From the NCBI RefSeq assembly GCF_900102215.1, contig NZ_FNBG01000040.1, forward strand, positions 1 through 36,505: a stretch of 36,505 nucleotides of DNA, in the 5' to 3' direction. Each line of letters opens with the position of its first letter. The first letter of the stretch is position 1. Under the pieces are notes generated by a model. That model saw only the letters and a list, made by a program, of their open reading frames with translations. It was not told the origin of the DNA and did no database searches. The position numbers were made by a program, and so were the translations under genes. Shown piece by piece: positions 7,064-15,819 of the stretch. Origin of the DNA: Fontibacillus panacisegetis. GTDB lineage: Bacteria > Bacillota > Bacilli > Paenibacillales > Paenibacillaceae.

Positions 7064-8284
7064 CTAAAAGTTTGTATCCAGTGCTTTCTGTTGCTGTTTT
7101 CTACTACTCAGCGCGTAATATACAATTAGTCCGACGATCATCAAACCACTCATACAAATAAAGCCCACGCCTGGAGAATAGCGATCGATAACTATGCCAA
7201 GTCCTGTCGCTGAGACAGTCTGTAAGAGTAGCGAAATCGCCATCCACACTGAAGTTGAACGTCCCATATAAGCTTTCGAGACAGTTTCCATCAGCGTCGT
7301 TGTTATTAAAATGCGTAACGAAGAATTCGTTAATCCTATCAACACACTGCCAACATACAGAAGAAGAATCGTAGTATTGAACGCAACAACCACAAGGATC
7401 AGAACCGAGATCAGGAAAAATAATATGATCGTTCTGTTTTGCGAAAATCGCTTCGCCAACGATGCTGCAATAAACCCGGACAACAGCGCCCCAATGCCAT
7501 AGAACATATCGGACAATCCAAATACGACTGAATCTCCTCCCACAGCAATGCTCACATACCCGGGAAGAACCACGTTGTATACCATAGTGGAAACAAGAGG
7601 AATAATCGATACGATACCTACCACAAAAATATAAGGTCGTTCCACTAAGTAGCTAAACCCATTCTTAAATGTTTCAAAGAAGCGTTCACCCTTGTTATCG
7701 AGCTGGATGGGCGTATGCTGCATCCTAATAAGAAAGAAGCTGGCTGCTATAAAAGCAAGTGAATTTAGAAAAAGAATCAACTCAAAACCAACGTATTTAT
7801 ACAGTATGCCTGAGACGGCTCCGGCCACGAACATACCCACTTGCAGGCTGATCTCAATTAAAGAGTTACCATGGATAAAATCGTTCTCCGGCACAATTTC
7901 TTGAACCAAGCTTCGCGAAGCCGACATATATACAGTCCAGCCTATCCCGTTCAGGATAGCGAATGCATAAAGAAGTTCGATTCGGAACCCCGCCCATAAA
8001 AAAGCACCTGCAATAAGAAGCAGCGCAATGGCCCGAATTCCGTGCGCCCAAAGAATGATCGTCTTTCGGTTCCACTTATCAATTAAGGTACCGGCAAAAG
8101 CGGAGATGAGAAATCCCGCAATGACATTTAATGAAAGCATAAATCCGACGGATGTAATCGAACCCGTCTGATCCATAAGATACCAGTTCGCGCCAATCGT
8201 ACTCATCCCTACACCAAACCCGGAAACGATATCTGCGATAAAAAAATGACGGAAATTGCTTGGTTTTAATAAGCTAAAAATCAT
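7064..8284 (-). CDS. MFS transporter, probable exporter
   Basis: A 406-residue polytopic membrane protein of the major facilitator superfamily, drug/siderophore-exporter branch. The start is placed at ATG 8284, with GGGAGGT seven bases upstream; a longer frame from 8338 would overlap the transketolase gene much further. It begins IFSLLKPSNFRHFFIADIVS, then about 12 hydrophobic segments, with the conserved cytoplasmic loop GTLIDKWNRKTIILW between segments 2 and 3. It overlaps the transketolase C gene by 11 bases and is followed after 10 bases by the ATP-grasp ligase, so it is translated as part of the pathway operon. Export of the pathway product, also giving self-protection, is the likely role. 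Confidence 0.88.
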   Translation of the reverse strand: MIFSLLKPSNFRHFFIADIVSGFGVGMSTIGANWYLMDQTGSITSVGFMLSLNVIAGFLISAFAGTLIDKWNRKTIILWAHGIRAIALLLIAGAFLWAGFRIELLYAFAILNGIGWTVYMSASRSLVQEIVPENDFIHGNSLIEISLQVGMFVAGAVSGILYKYVGFELILFLNSLAFIAASFFLIRMQHTPIQLDNKGERFFETFKNGFSYLVERPYIFVVGIVSIIPLVSTMVYNVVLPGYVSIAVGGDSVVFGLSDMFYGIGALLSGFIAASLAKRFSQNRTIILFFLISVLILVVVAFNTTILLLYVGSVLIGLTNSSLRILITTTLMETVSKAYMGRSTSVWMAISLLLQTVSATGLGIVIDRYSPGVGFICMSGLMIVGLIVYYALSSRKQQQKALDTNF

Positions 8285-9212
8285 CCGCCGTACCTCCCAG
8301 GATATCCTGAATTTGCTGCTGCAATGTTTCGTATCCAAAGCCCAAATAGCTCAGTACCTCGGTGTGCGTTCCCCCATAGCTCGGCCATTGCTCTCCGCAA
8401 TCATGCGAATAAATCTCATATTTAGGCAATAACAGCGCCAGATAGGATGCTGTACTCCCAGTTGCACGATGCTCCTCCACGACAAGAAACCGATGGGATA
8501 ATGCAGTTAACTGCTCTGTATATGACTTCAAGCTTTGAATATCGATATAACAGAGATGAGCGTGCACAATGGAATCATCCTCTTGAATGATCCGTTGGCA
8601 TAGCTCCGTCGCTTGCTCTCCCACCGAAACCAAGCACAATCGAGATAAGCCATTACGCTTCTCACCTACCACAATCATTTCACGGCAGCTTGCTTCCTCC
8701 TTTCGGAGCAGGCTGTCGAACGAATCATTTCTGGAAAGCCGAATATAGTAGGGTTCCTCTGAAGCAGCTGCCTCCTGAATAACCCGTCTCGTCTCCGATT
8801 CTCCATGAGGACAGGCAATCCGAATGTTCTGAAACGATTGGAGGACAGCGATGTCCTCCAATGCATGATGGGTCGTGCCGAACCATCCACCTGATACTCC
8901 GCCGTAAGCGGCAACGACCTTTACGTTTTTGCCCATATATCCCATCGTCAGCTTGATGCTTTCAGAAGCGCGTAAGGCCGCAAAAGAAGCAAACGTTGAA
9001 AAGAACGGCACATATCCCGCTTCTGCAAGACCAGCTGCCATATCAATGCCTGCCAATTCCGCAATGCCGAAGTTAAAGAAGCGATCAGGATGCTGCTGCT
9101 GAAACGGATGGTTTTTGCCGCCTAAATCAGCTTCTATACATACAATCTGTTCATTATGAGATGCAAGACTGGTTAGTTCGTCCTTGTAAGAATCTCTCCC
9201 CGACTTCGTCAT
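8274..9212 (-). CDS. transketolase, C-terminal subunit
   Basis: A 312-residue protein covering the pyrimidine-binding and C-terminal domains of transketolase. The start is ATG 9212, which overlaps the N-subunit stop in an ATGA junction; the frame from 9230 is a less likely start. FFNFGIAELAGIDMAAGLA at about residues 41-59 contains the Glu that activates the TPP aminopyrimidine. YGGVSGGWFGTTHHALEDIA follows at about 103-122, with the conserved G-x-T-HH segment. With the N-subunit it should form a TPP enzyme that moves C2 ketol units between sugars or aldehydes. In the AmCP pathway for 2,6-diamino-5,7-dihydroxyheptanoate a split transketolase adds the C2 unit to carrier-bound glutamate semialdehyde; the gene order here supports the same job. 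Confidence 0.9.
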   Translation of the reverse strand: MTKSGRDSYKDELTSLASHNEQIVCIEADLGGKNHPFQQQHPDRFFNFGIAELAGIDMAAGLAEAGYVPFFSTFASFAALRASESIKLTMGYMGKNVKVVAAYGGVSGGWFGTTHHALEDIAVLQSFQNIRIACPHGESETRRVIQEAAASEEPYYIRLSRNDSFDSLLRKEEASCREMIVVGEKRNGLSRLCLVSVGEQATELCQRIIQEDDSIVHAHLCYIDIQSLKSYTEQLTALSHRFLVVEEHRATGSTASYLALLLPKYEIYSHDCGEQWPSYGGTHTEVLSYLGFGYETLQQQIQDILGGTADDF

Positions 9213-10009
9213 GACAAGCCCACCTTCCATCGATATGCCAGTTTCTTCGGTATCTTCGCATAATGCGATTCCGGATTACCTTCAAGCGCTGCCACACCTT
9301 TTCCTTTAATAGTCCTCGCCAAAATGGCAACCGGCCTATCAGGATGGGGTTCGATAGAGGCAACGATGTCTTCTAGCTGATGACCGTCGATTTCTCTGAC
9401 CACGAAGCCAAATGCTTCAAATCGCTGCCGCAGGTTGCGAATCGGAGATATATCATCGACATACCCGTCATTCTGCCCCCCATTGCAATCCACAATATAG
9501 ACAAAATTAGTGATCGACTGGGCCTGGACGATCTGGGCAGTTTCCCAGCACAACCCCTCTTGCAGCTCCCCATCTCCGCCGATCACGATTCCTAATCCTT
9601 TCGTTCCCTTCATTTTCTGCGCCAAAGCCCAGCCAGCTGCATAAGAAATGCCATGCCCGAGACTCCCCGTCGCGAAGGGGATGCCCGGAAGCTTATGGTT
9701 TGGATGCCCCGTAAATAAAGAACCCTCTTCACCATAGCTGTCCGCAGGATTATCCGGAATGATCCCATACACATGCAGAGTCGCATACAATGCCGCGGCA
9801 GCGTGCCCTTTGCTTAAAATGATGACCGTATCGGGATCCCCATAATACCTCGCATACGCACCGACTAACAGATCGATGACCGAGAGACTTCCGCCAATAT
9901 GACATCCTGTTGGTGCAGACGCCATATCGATGATCAATTTTCTCGCTTCCTTGACTCTTTCGATAAGCAAGGAAATGTCTATGTTTTGAACAGGTATTGT
10001 TTGCTCCAT
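9209..10009 (-). CDS. transketolase, N-terminal subunit
   Basis: A 266-residue TPP-binding half of transketolase. The TPP/Mg signature runs from GGDGELQEG (about residues 144-152) to VDCNGGQNDG (about 173-182), slightly altered from the usual N-N ending. Active-site histidines are visible in SKGHAA (H69) and GSLGHGIS (H119), and GHIG-like GCHIGGSLS at about 35-43. The ATG at 10009 directly abuts the upstream stop, with the ribosome binding site GGAGGT inside the last codons of the kinase-peptidase gene, indicating translational coupling. A housekeeping pentose-phosphate transketolase is normally one chain of about 660 residues, so this split pair is a specialised paralogue. Confidence 0.92.
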   Translation of the reverse strand: MEQTIPVQNIDISLLIERVKEARKLIIDMASAPTGCHIGGSLSVIDLLVGAYARYYGDPDTVIILSKGHAAAALYATLHVYGIIPDNPADSYGEEGSLFTGHPNHKLPGIPFATGSLGHGISYAAGWALAQKMKGTKGLGIVIGGDGELQEGLCWETAQIVQAQSITNFVYIVDCNGGQNDGYVDDISPIRNLRQRFEAFGFVVREIDGHQLEDIVASIEPHPDRPVAILARTIKGKGVAALEGNPESHYAKIPKKLAYRWKVGLS

Positions 10010-11860
10010 CTATACCTCCGTCCGTTGCCGAAACCATTCGACTACCACATCCTTTAAAATGGCTCGCGACGACTCAACCTCTTTATTGTGCAGGTACTCA
10101 TCATTCGTATGATCCAAGCTGGAATCCCCCGGACCATAAGCCACCATGGGAACATCGCTCCATGTTGTCGCCAAGGTATTCATGTCGCTAGTCCCGCGTT
10201 TCTTGATATATCGGATCGACTTCCCTTGCTTTACGAAGCTGCGAACAAATGATTTGACCAGCATATCCGAGCGTGGATTTGCAAATCCCGGCGTTTCACG
10301 CACAACCTCAACCCTCACTCCCTCACCAAATTCAAGATCAAGCTTGTTCCTGTAATCGTTGCCTGCCTCCGGCGATACTCTAAAGTTCAACGTACCTCTT
10401 ACCGTCAAAAACCCCTTCTCATTTTGATGCTCAATGTCAATAAGAGAGGATAGGGATTGCGGATCGATTTCACGGACTCGGTGACGGATTTCTCCCACAA
10501 TGCTATACAACTCGTCGATGACGCTTACGCTATCCTTGGCTGCGGTATGCTCCTGTGCCCGATGAATCGTAATAAGAAGCTTGAACAATCCGTAATATCC
10601 CAAAGTTAAACTCTCTTCCCCACTAGGCTCCCCAATAATGACTGCATCCGCTGAATAATGATCACGAATAAAAAATGCACCTTTGGATGATGAAATCTCT
10701 TCCTCAACAGCCCCAATAACGAGAAGAGATCCATGCTCGGGTACATCAACCTCCTCCAGCATATGAATAAAGTTAACGAAGCAGCCTTTAGCATCGACAA
10801 CTCCTCTGCCTGTGACACCATTTGAATCGGTACGAACAGGCCAGACATGCGGAACCGTATCGATATGACCTAGAAGAAGTAGCGTATGGAGACCATTCCC
10901 TTTTCGAAATACAATGTTCCCCGCTTCATCGATGTTCCCGGATACCAAGGGGTAACGAATGGAGTCCAGTAAATATTGCGCAAGCTCATGCTCATCCTGT
11001 GAAACCGAAGGAATTCGCACAACCTTATTCAGCAAATCCAAGTCGCGGAGATCACTCTCAACATTCCAGAACCATGTTTTTCCTCCTTTATTCAAAGTAT
11101 GAGGCCCGGTAATACTCACATCGCAGACGCCTTGCTGGACCGCCAATCTCGCTGCCCGCACCTTCTGTTTCATGCGACCTTCAACAGAGTTCAGCTCATC
11201 ATCGGCATAGACATCCGGGATCGTGGAATGCGAATCCTGAATGTCTTGCAGCAAACCAGCAGTGCCCGTAACAAAGCGTAAATGATGCGCCTCCAGATCA
11301 ACTGCTAAATGCGCAGCCAGTACATCCGCATCGATGTTAATGTACGAATCCAGCTCGGGGTCCCAAATCGGTGGAGTCACACATACCACATCAAAGTTCG
11401 CTAATGCAGCTTTCAGGAATGCGGCACGACTACTTGCGAATTGGCCAAATAAGGAATCGCGGACAATGATCTTTTTCCCGTCTCTTATCACTTTGAGTGG
11501 ATTGGCTTTCTCTCCAACAACCAACCCGTTATCACCACCCAGCTGCGCATACACTGAAAGTCCATGTTCCTTCAAATGTTTTGTTATCTTTGACAAAATA
11601 TTTTCATGATACGCTGCGCAAATATAAGGCATTTCCTCGGGTGAACAATACCGCACCTCATCACCTGACGGTAAAATGAGAAATGGCATTGGACGTGAGA
11701 TGGATTCATATTTCTGCTTAATCGCTTCCGCCCCGCCTGCAACGAGCAGCAACCTGCTTCCTCGCTTTACGATGTCATGTATTTCCTCAAAAATCTCCGG
11801 ATGATTTACTATCGTGCTGCTGCCCAGTTTGATGACATATAGACTGCCGTCACTGCTCAT
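10010..11860 (-). CDS. fusion: LysZ-type amino acid kinase + LysK-type M20 deacylase
   Basis: A 616-residue two-domain enzyme. The start is ATG 11860, with AAGGAG ten bases upstream and a one-base TGATG overlap with the reductase stop. Residues about 1-265 are an amino acid kinase domain: YVIKLGSS, LLLVAGGAEAIKQ (about 37-49), YINIDADVLAAHLA (about 173-186) and SVEGRMKQKVRAA (about 225-237). These match LysZ/ArgB, which phosphorylates the side-chain carboxylate of the carrier-bound amino acid. Residues about 275-616 are an M20 metallopeptidase: LLGHIDTVPHVW (about 330-341), GRGVVDAKG (351-359) and AVEEEISSSKG (384-394), plus LDHTNDEYL near the end. They match LysK/ArgE, which would release the finished amino acid from the carrier. 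In the known pathways these are separate proteins, so the fusion links an early and the last step. Confidence 0.9.
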   Translation of the reverse strand: MSSDGSLYVIKLGSSTIVNHPEIFEEIHDIVKRGSRLLLVAGGAEAIKQKYESISRPMPFLILPSGDEVRYCSPEEMPYICAAYHENILSKITKHLKEHGLSVYAQLGGDNGLVVGEKANPLKVIRDGKKIIVRDSLFGQFASSRAAFLKAALANFDVVCVTPPIWDPELDSYINIDADVLAAHLAVDLEAHHLRFVTGTAGLLQDIQDSHSTIPDVYADDELNSVEGRMKQKVRAARLAVQQGVCDVSITGPHTLNKGGKTWFWNVESDLRDLDLLNKVVRIPSVSQDEHELAQYLLDSIRYPLVSGNIDEAGNIVFRKGNGLHTLLLLGHIDTVPHVWPVRTDSNGVTGRGVVDAKGCFVNFIHMLEEVDVPEHGSLLVIGAVEEEISSSKGAFFIRDHYSADAVIIGEPSGEESLTLGYYGLFKLLITIHRAQEHTAAKDSVSVIDELYSIVGEIRHRVREIDPQSLSSLIDIEHQNEKGFLTVRGTLNFRVSPEAGNDYRNKLDLEFGEGVRVEVVRETPGFANPRSDMLVKSFVRSFVKQGKSIRYIKKRGTSDMNTLATTWSDVPMVAYGPGDSSLDHTNDEYLHNKEVESSRAILKDVVVEWFRQRTEV

Positions 11861-12909
11861 CAAGGCCACGCTCCTTCGCCTTCAAATTGCAGCCCCGCAT
11901 CCTCGGGATAGTCAAAATAGAGATTGGCCGCCTGAATGGCTTGCCCCGCAGCTCCTTTGATCAAATTATCAATCGTTGCAAGCGAAACACAATTCCGCCC
12001 TTCGACATAAGCACCCACCTCGGCATAATTTGTTCCGACGACCGTCTTAATCATAGGTGAGCCATTTCCCGAGCTAAAATAATGAATAAAGGGCGTATTC
12101 GAATACGTGCTGTAAAAAGCTTTTTTCACATCCACTGCTTCTACATGCTCTTTTAGCAACGAATAGGAAGAAGCCATGATCCCTCTCGGAAGATCCAGAC
12201 TAAAGACGGAAAATTGAAGGCTCACCGACCGATTCAGATGATAGTTCAGCGCGTGTTCGATCTCCGGCCTATGCCGATGTCCATGCACCTTAAAGGCTCT
12301 AAAGTTATGCGCTCGCTCCGCATGATGCTCGGTCGTCGATTTCCCCCCGCCGCTGGAACCAGTTTTGGCATCTGTAACCACTCGATCTTCAATCAAATGA
12401 TGTGCAACAAGTGGATAGAGCGTATACAGCGTTGCCACTGCCATGCATCCAGGAAGATTTATCACCTTCACCGAAGGATCGATCCTGCTGAACTCCGGAA
12501 TAAAGTAATGCCCGCTTCCCTCGAACGAATGTTTTAACGTCTCAGGATAGTGCTGATTTAATATATCGGGGTCGGATATCCGATAATCCCCGCTTACATT
12601 GAAAATATAGTCTGTCTGCTCTGACACCTGATTGATAATTTTAGGGAGAGCGCCTGTGGGCAAGCATGAGAAAATTGCATCGTAATGACCCTTTAGCTCG
12701 GCTATTTTACTGAACTTTAACGAGCTGGACTTCTTTTTATGGATCGATCCGATATAATACTTGTCCACAGGTAACCCCGCTTTCGATTCGGAAGAGACAA
12801 AATCAACTTCTAAATGAGGATGCTTGCCTAACAGCCTGTATAATTCAGCGCCAGTGAACCCGCTGCCGCCAAGAATGGCTACCCGTCTCTGATTGCCTGA
12901 AATACTCAT
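11860..12909 (-). CDS. LysY/ArgC-type acyl-phosphate reductase for the carrier-bound substrate
   Basis: A 349-residue NAD(P)-dependent semialdehyde dehydrogenase of the ArgC/LysY family. The nucleotide loop is AILGGSGFTGAELYRLL (residues 11-27). The catalytic Cys155 lies in NLPGCMAVATLY, TDAKTGSSGGGKSTTEHH is at 179-196, and the catalytic-type His region HGHRHRPEIEH is at 209-219. It should reduce the acyl phosphate made by the kinase domain to the semialdehyde, releasing phosphate. The basic loop KKKSSSLKFSK near residues 58-68 could contact an acidic carrier protein (inference). The ATG overlaps the aminotransferase stop by four bases (ATGA). Arginine synthesis is unlikely because no argJ, argD or argB-only genes accompany it. 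Confidence 0.9.
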   Translation of the reverse strand: MSISGNQRRVAILGGSGFTGAELYRLLGKHPHLEVDFVSSESKAGLPVDKYYIGSIHKKKSSSLKFSKIAELKGHYDAIFSCLPTGALPKIINQVSEQTDYIFNVSGDYRISDPDILNQHYPETLKHSFEGSGHYFIPEFSRIDPSVKVINLPGCMAVATLYTLYPLVAHHLIEDRVVTDAKTGSSGGGKSTTEHHAERAHNFRAFKVHGHRHRPEIEHALNYHLNRSVSLQFSVFSLDLPRGIMASSYSLLKEHVEAVDVKKAFYSTYSNTPFIHYFSSGNGSPMIKTVVGTNYAEVGAYVEGRNCVSLATIDNLIKGAAGQAIQAANLYFDYPEDAGLQFEGEGAWP

Positions 12910-14228
12910 CCTAATCGAGCATCTCTTTCATAAGGAATACTGAGGTCATTTCCCTGCTCTACGAGTTGACGAATAATATGCGGGTTCTCATCAATTTTCT
13001 TGAATGCCAATGCATAGGCTTGAATTCGCTCATACTCAATTGGCGTCCTCAGCTCTCTGCATATCGTCAAGCTATTCCTCAGCATCTTCAGCGTTTCAGG
13101 GAATTGATTCAGTTCGTAACCAAAGTCTTGTCGGTCCGATAGCGTGAATGGATAACCATTTCCGAAGCCTCTCCGATTTTTAAAAGGAAGATGGCCTGGA
13201 ATCGGTACATTTTGCCATTCTCTGGCGTACACCCCTTCATGATTAACAAGCTGCTGCACCGCATCTTTTACACGGTAATCCTCCAAATCATCAAGACCAA
13301 GCCGTTCTGGAGACAGCTTAATCCGGTACATGTTATAGCTGTGCCTGTAGCCCTCAGGTACGTGAGGTCCGCTGAACAGCTTCGTCTCCGACAACGCGTT
13401 AGTCAAATAGGCGGCATTACGTGCCCGAATGTCATCATAATATGGAAGACGGTCTAGCTGACTCAGTCCAAAGGCGGCGACGATCCATGACATCCGGTAA
13501 TCAATTCCCGATGAATCAAGGAATCCAAGCGCACGCTCATAATCTTCTTTCTCCTTGAAGAAAGCGATCCCGCCTTCTCCACCTACCATAAAGTTTTTAT
13601 CCGCCATTAAGCTCTGACCTGCGCTATCGCCAATCGAGCCCGCTAATTGGCCATGAATGGAAGCCGAATGCGCGTGTGAGGCATCCTCTACGAGACGAAG
13701 TGAATATTTGTCCACCAGACTTCTTAGTGCCGGCAGATCAGCAGGCAATCCATGTACATGTACAGGCATAATCGCTTTCGTTTTGTTTGTAATCGCATGT
13801 TCTGCTTTTGTCGGGTCCAGGCAATACGTTATGGGGTCGATGTCTACGAAAATCGGAATCGCCTTTGCAGCCACAACAGCCTGAGCGGTTGCAATGAACG
13901 TAAAGGCAGGCACAATTACCTCATCTCCAGGCTCTACCCCTGCCCCTACTAATGCTAAGTGCAAGCTTGAAGTGCCGCTCGCTGTCGCAATCGCGTAATT
14001 GGCTCCTACATAATTGCGATACGCTTCCTTGAATTCATTCACGACTTCGTCTCCATCCTGTTGAATTGAGACCATCATTTGAATGACATCTTCTTTCGTA
14101 ATAATCGGAAAATTGGTTCTCCTTACATCTTCAGGGATGACAGATGGACCGCCCAGAAATGCTAATGGATCTGTGATCCAATCTTCTGAAGGCAGTGATA
14201 GTGGCTTACGAATAAAGTCTGTCTTCAC
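12906..14228 (-). CDS. DegT/DnrJ/EryC1/StrS-family PLP aminotransferase
   Basis: A 440-residue aspartate-aminotransferase-fold enzyme. The start is placed at GTG 14228, with GGAGGAA about ten bases upstream and a four-base GTGA overlap with the preceding gene; the ATG at 14267 has no good site. YAIATASGTSSLHLAL (about residues 78-93) is the cofactor phosphate region and VEDASHAHSA (about 180-189) holds the Asp that pairs with the pyridine nitrogen. SLMADKNFMVGGEGG (about 206-220) contains the PLP lysine, about K211. Family members transaminate keto groups of sugars and related hydroxylated substrates. Here it can aminate the keto group created by the transketolase on the carrier-bound chain. 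Confidence 0.9.
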   Translation of the reverse strand: MKTDFIRKPLSLPSEDWITDPLAFLGGPSVIPEDVRRTNFPIITKEDVIQMMVSIQQDGDEVVNEFKEAYRNYVGANYAIATASGTSSLHLALVGAGVEPGDEVIVPAFTFIATAQAVVAAKAIPIFVDIDPITYCLDPTKAEHAITNKTKAIMPVHVHGLPADLPALRSLVDKYSLRLVEDASHAHSASIHGQLAGSIGDSAGQSLMADKNFMVGGEGGIAFFKEKEDYERALGFLDSSGIDYRMSWIVAAFGLSQLDRLPYYDDIRARNAAYLTNALSETKLFSGPHVPEGYRHSYNMYRIKLSPERLGLDDLEDYRVKDAVQQLVNHEGVYAREWQNVPIPGHLPFKNRRGFGNGYPFTLSDRQDFGYELNQFPETLKMLRNSLTICRELRTPIEYERIQAYALAFKKIDENPHIIRQLVEQGNDLSIPYERDARLG

Positions 14229-14893
14229 GATGATAGATTCCTCCTCAGCAGAGTTAATTTCACGCATGCTGCTACAAGCGGGCTGAGCCTGTAGTTAAAC
14301 TGAGCCGTTGGCTGCAGCTCAGGCTCACTTTCTTCCTGAGTCCACATCGTCTGGAGATCAAAGGCACCGAAAATTTTCAATCGTTCTGCCTTCTTCCAAA
14401 TGTTCTCGTCATTGGTGGCAATCGCGGCCACAGGTCCGAAGCCCAGCTCTGTAAAATCCACAATGAGCACAGGGGCTTCTCCCCCTGTCTCATGCACAAG
14501 CCGATCCACATCTCTAAGATTGGAGCCACTCAGGCTAATAGATGAATATGCCTGCTTCACATGTGGCTCCGCAACAAGCGAGATTCCTAACCACTCAAGA
14601 AACTTCCTCTCCTGATCACTTGGATGATTCAACCGTGTAGAGGATTGATAGCGAATATCCTGTCCCCACAATGCACCGTGAATCGCTCCAGTATAACTAT
14701 TGAACAAGGACACGTATTTCGTTTTTGTGAGCTTGGCTATACTTTTCTCCAATCTTTTTAATTCTTGATCATTTTTTTCAATACTCATGATGACGCCAGA
14801 ATTCAGAACTCTGGATAAGACGAAGGATAAAGAAAAATATTGCTCCTTCTGGACTACAGTTTCAGTTTCTGGCCTGGTTAATGTTTCGCTCAT
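14225..14893 (-). CDS. short DegT-like protein lacking the PLP lysine
   Basis: A 222-residue protein that resembles a shortened DegT/StrS aminotransferase. The N-terminal part has VLNSGVIMSIEKNDQELKRL and TKTKYVSLFNSYTGAIHGAL, echoing the family's start and its SSGT-ALH segment. The C-terminal part has VAAIATNDENIWKKAERLKI and FNYRLSPLVAACVKL, like the region after the PLP lysine. The central segment with the SxxxxK...GEGG motif is absent (the region reads VDFTELGFGPVAAIATNDE), so it should not form a PLP aldimine. It could be a non-catalytic partner of the full aminotransferase next to it or a decaying paralogue. The intact frame and the four-base coupling favour a functional partner. The start has GGGGAGGT ten bases upstream. 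Confidence 0.6.
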   Translation of the reverse strand: MSETLTRPETETVVQKEQYFSLSFVLSRVLNSGVIMSIEKNDQELKRLEKSIAKLTKTKYVSLFNSYTGAIHGALWGQDIRYQSSTRLNHPSDQERKFLEWLGISLVAEPHVKQAYSSISLSGSNLRDVDRLVHETGGEAPVLIVDFTELGFGPVAAIATNDENIWKKAERLKIFGAFDLQTMWTQEESEPELQPTAQFNYRLSPLVAACVKLTLLRRNLSS

Positions 14894-14913
14894 TTAGTTG
14901 CAAACCTCCCCGT

Positions 14914-15810
14914 TTACTGTGAATTAACCTTCAAGCTGACCTTGCTTTTCCGAACAAGCACGTCTTTCACATATTGAGCGATATGATACGCCACATCAAC
15001 ACCATGGATCTTCCACGATTTCGCAAACTCAGGGTTCTGATTCACTTCACAAACGACATAACGCAGCTGTTTATAATCAAAAAACAAGTCTGCGCCATAT
15101 ACCCCTTCTCCCAGAACCTCTACCAATTGCTCACAAATAGAAGCGATCTCTTCATTAATTGTCAGCGGCTCAATTTCAGCACCCAGATGCGTATTTGTCT
15201 TCCAATTTTCTTCCGAAACCCGACGGAAAGCTACTATTGGAGTGCGGCCGACAATAACTACACGAATATCATAATCCCCCTTCTCCACATACTCCTGTAC
15301 CAATACAGGAAATGCTTGATGGCTGGGATCTACGGATTCTCTTGCCGCAATCCAGCCCTCCAGGCATTCTCTCCCTGTAATTCTGGCAATTCCCCGCCCC
15401 CATGATGATGTTGCTGGTTTAATAACGCACAGATCACCAAATTCCTGTATCGCATCATACAGCTTCCCCGGTGAAAAGATTAACTTGAATTTGGGCTGGG
15501 GTATCCCGCTTTTTCCAAACACAATAGCTTGATGAATCTTATTCGTACAAATCGTAATCGCCTTGATCGAGTTCAACGTCTCTAGCCCGGCCAGCTCGAG
15601 AAATTGGGTTCGATGGAGTGCGTTTTTCTGAGAAAGACAACGAATGAGAGCGAGTCCAAAGGGTCCATCCTCAGACCGTCCCAAAGGCAATTCCATGGAA
15701 TCCAGATTCACTTGCACTTGTATTCCCAATTCGGCCAAATGATCGATAATACGCTGTTCTTCCTCTCTCAACTTAGTGACACACAATAAGACAGCGTTAT
15801 TCTGATCCAT
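14914..15810 (-). CDS. lysX: LysX-type ATP-grasp ligase that loads the amino acid onto the AmCP
   Basis: A 298-residue RimK/LysX-family ATP-grasp enzyme. ATP-binding parts are VIKPATSSWGRGIARI (about 129-144), VLVQEYVEKGDYDIRVVIVG (169-188), GADLFFDY (239-246) and the metal-binding EVNQNPEF (255-262). LysX/ArgX enzymes join the alpha-amino group of aminoadipate or glutamate to the C-terminal glutamate of LysW. The substrate-specificity segment (EVNQNPEFAKSW here) differs from the usual EVNxTMEF text, so whether glutamate or another acid is the substrate cannot be told. The ATG lies nine bases beyond the AmCP stop, and the AmCP-LysX pairing is itself diagnostic of the pathway. Confidence 0.9.
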   Translation of the reverse strand: MDQNNAVLLCVTKLREEEQRIIDHLAELGIQVQVNLDSMELPLGRSEDGPFGLALIRCLSQKNALHRTQFLELAGLETLNSIKAITICTNKIHQAIVFGKSGIPQPKFKLIFSPGKLYDAIQEFGDLCVIKPATSSWGRGIARITGRECLEGWIAARESVDPSHQAFPVLVQEYVEKGDYDIRVVIVGRTPIVAFRRVSEENWKTNTHLGAEIEPLTINEEIASICEQLVEVLGEGVYGADLFFDYKQLRYVVCEVNQNPEFAKSWKIHGVDVAYHIAQYVKDVLVRKSKVSLKVNSQ

Positions 15811-15819
15811 GTTCGATAC

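Noticed and set aside
8285..8338. Longer N-terminus for the MFS transporter starting at 8338
   Set aside because: It would add a hydrophilic extension overlapping the transketolase gene by 65 bases, while the ATG at 8284 has a strong ribosome binding site seven bases upstream.
9154..9363. Alternative frames inside the transketolase, DegT and reductase genes on both strands
   Set aside because: They lie entirely within well-supported genes, lack ribosome binding sites and show skewed, low-complexity composition expected of shadow frames.
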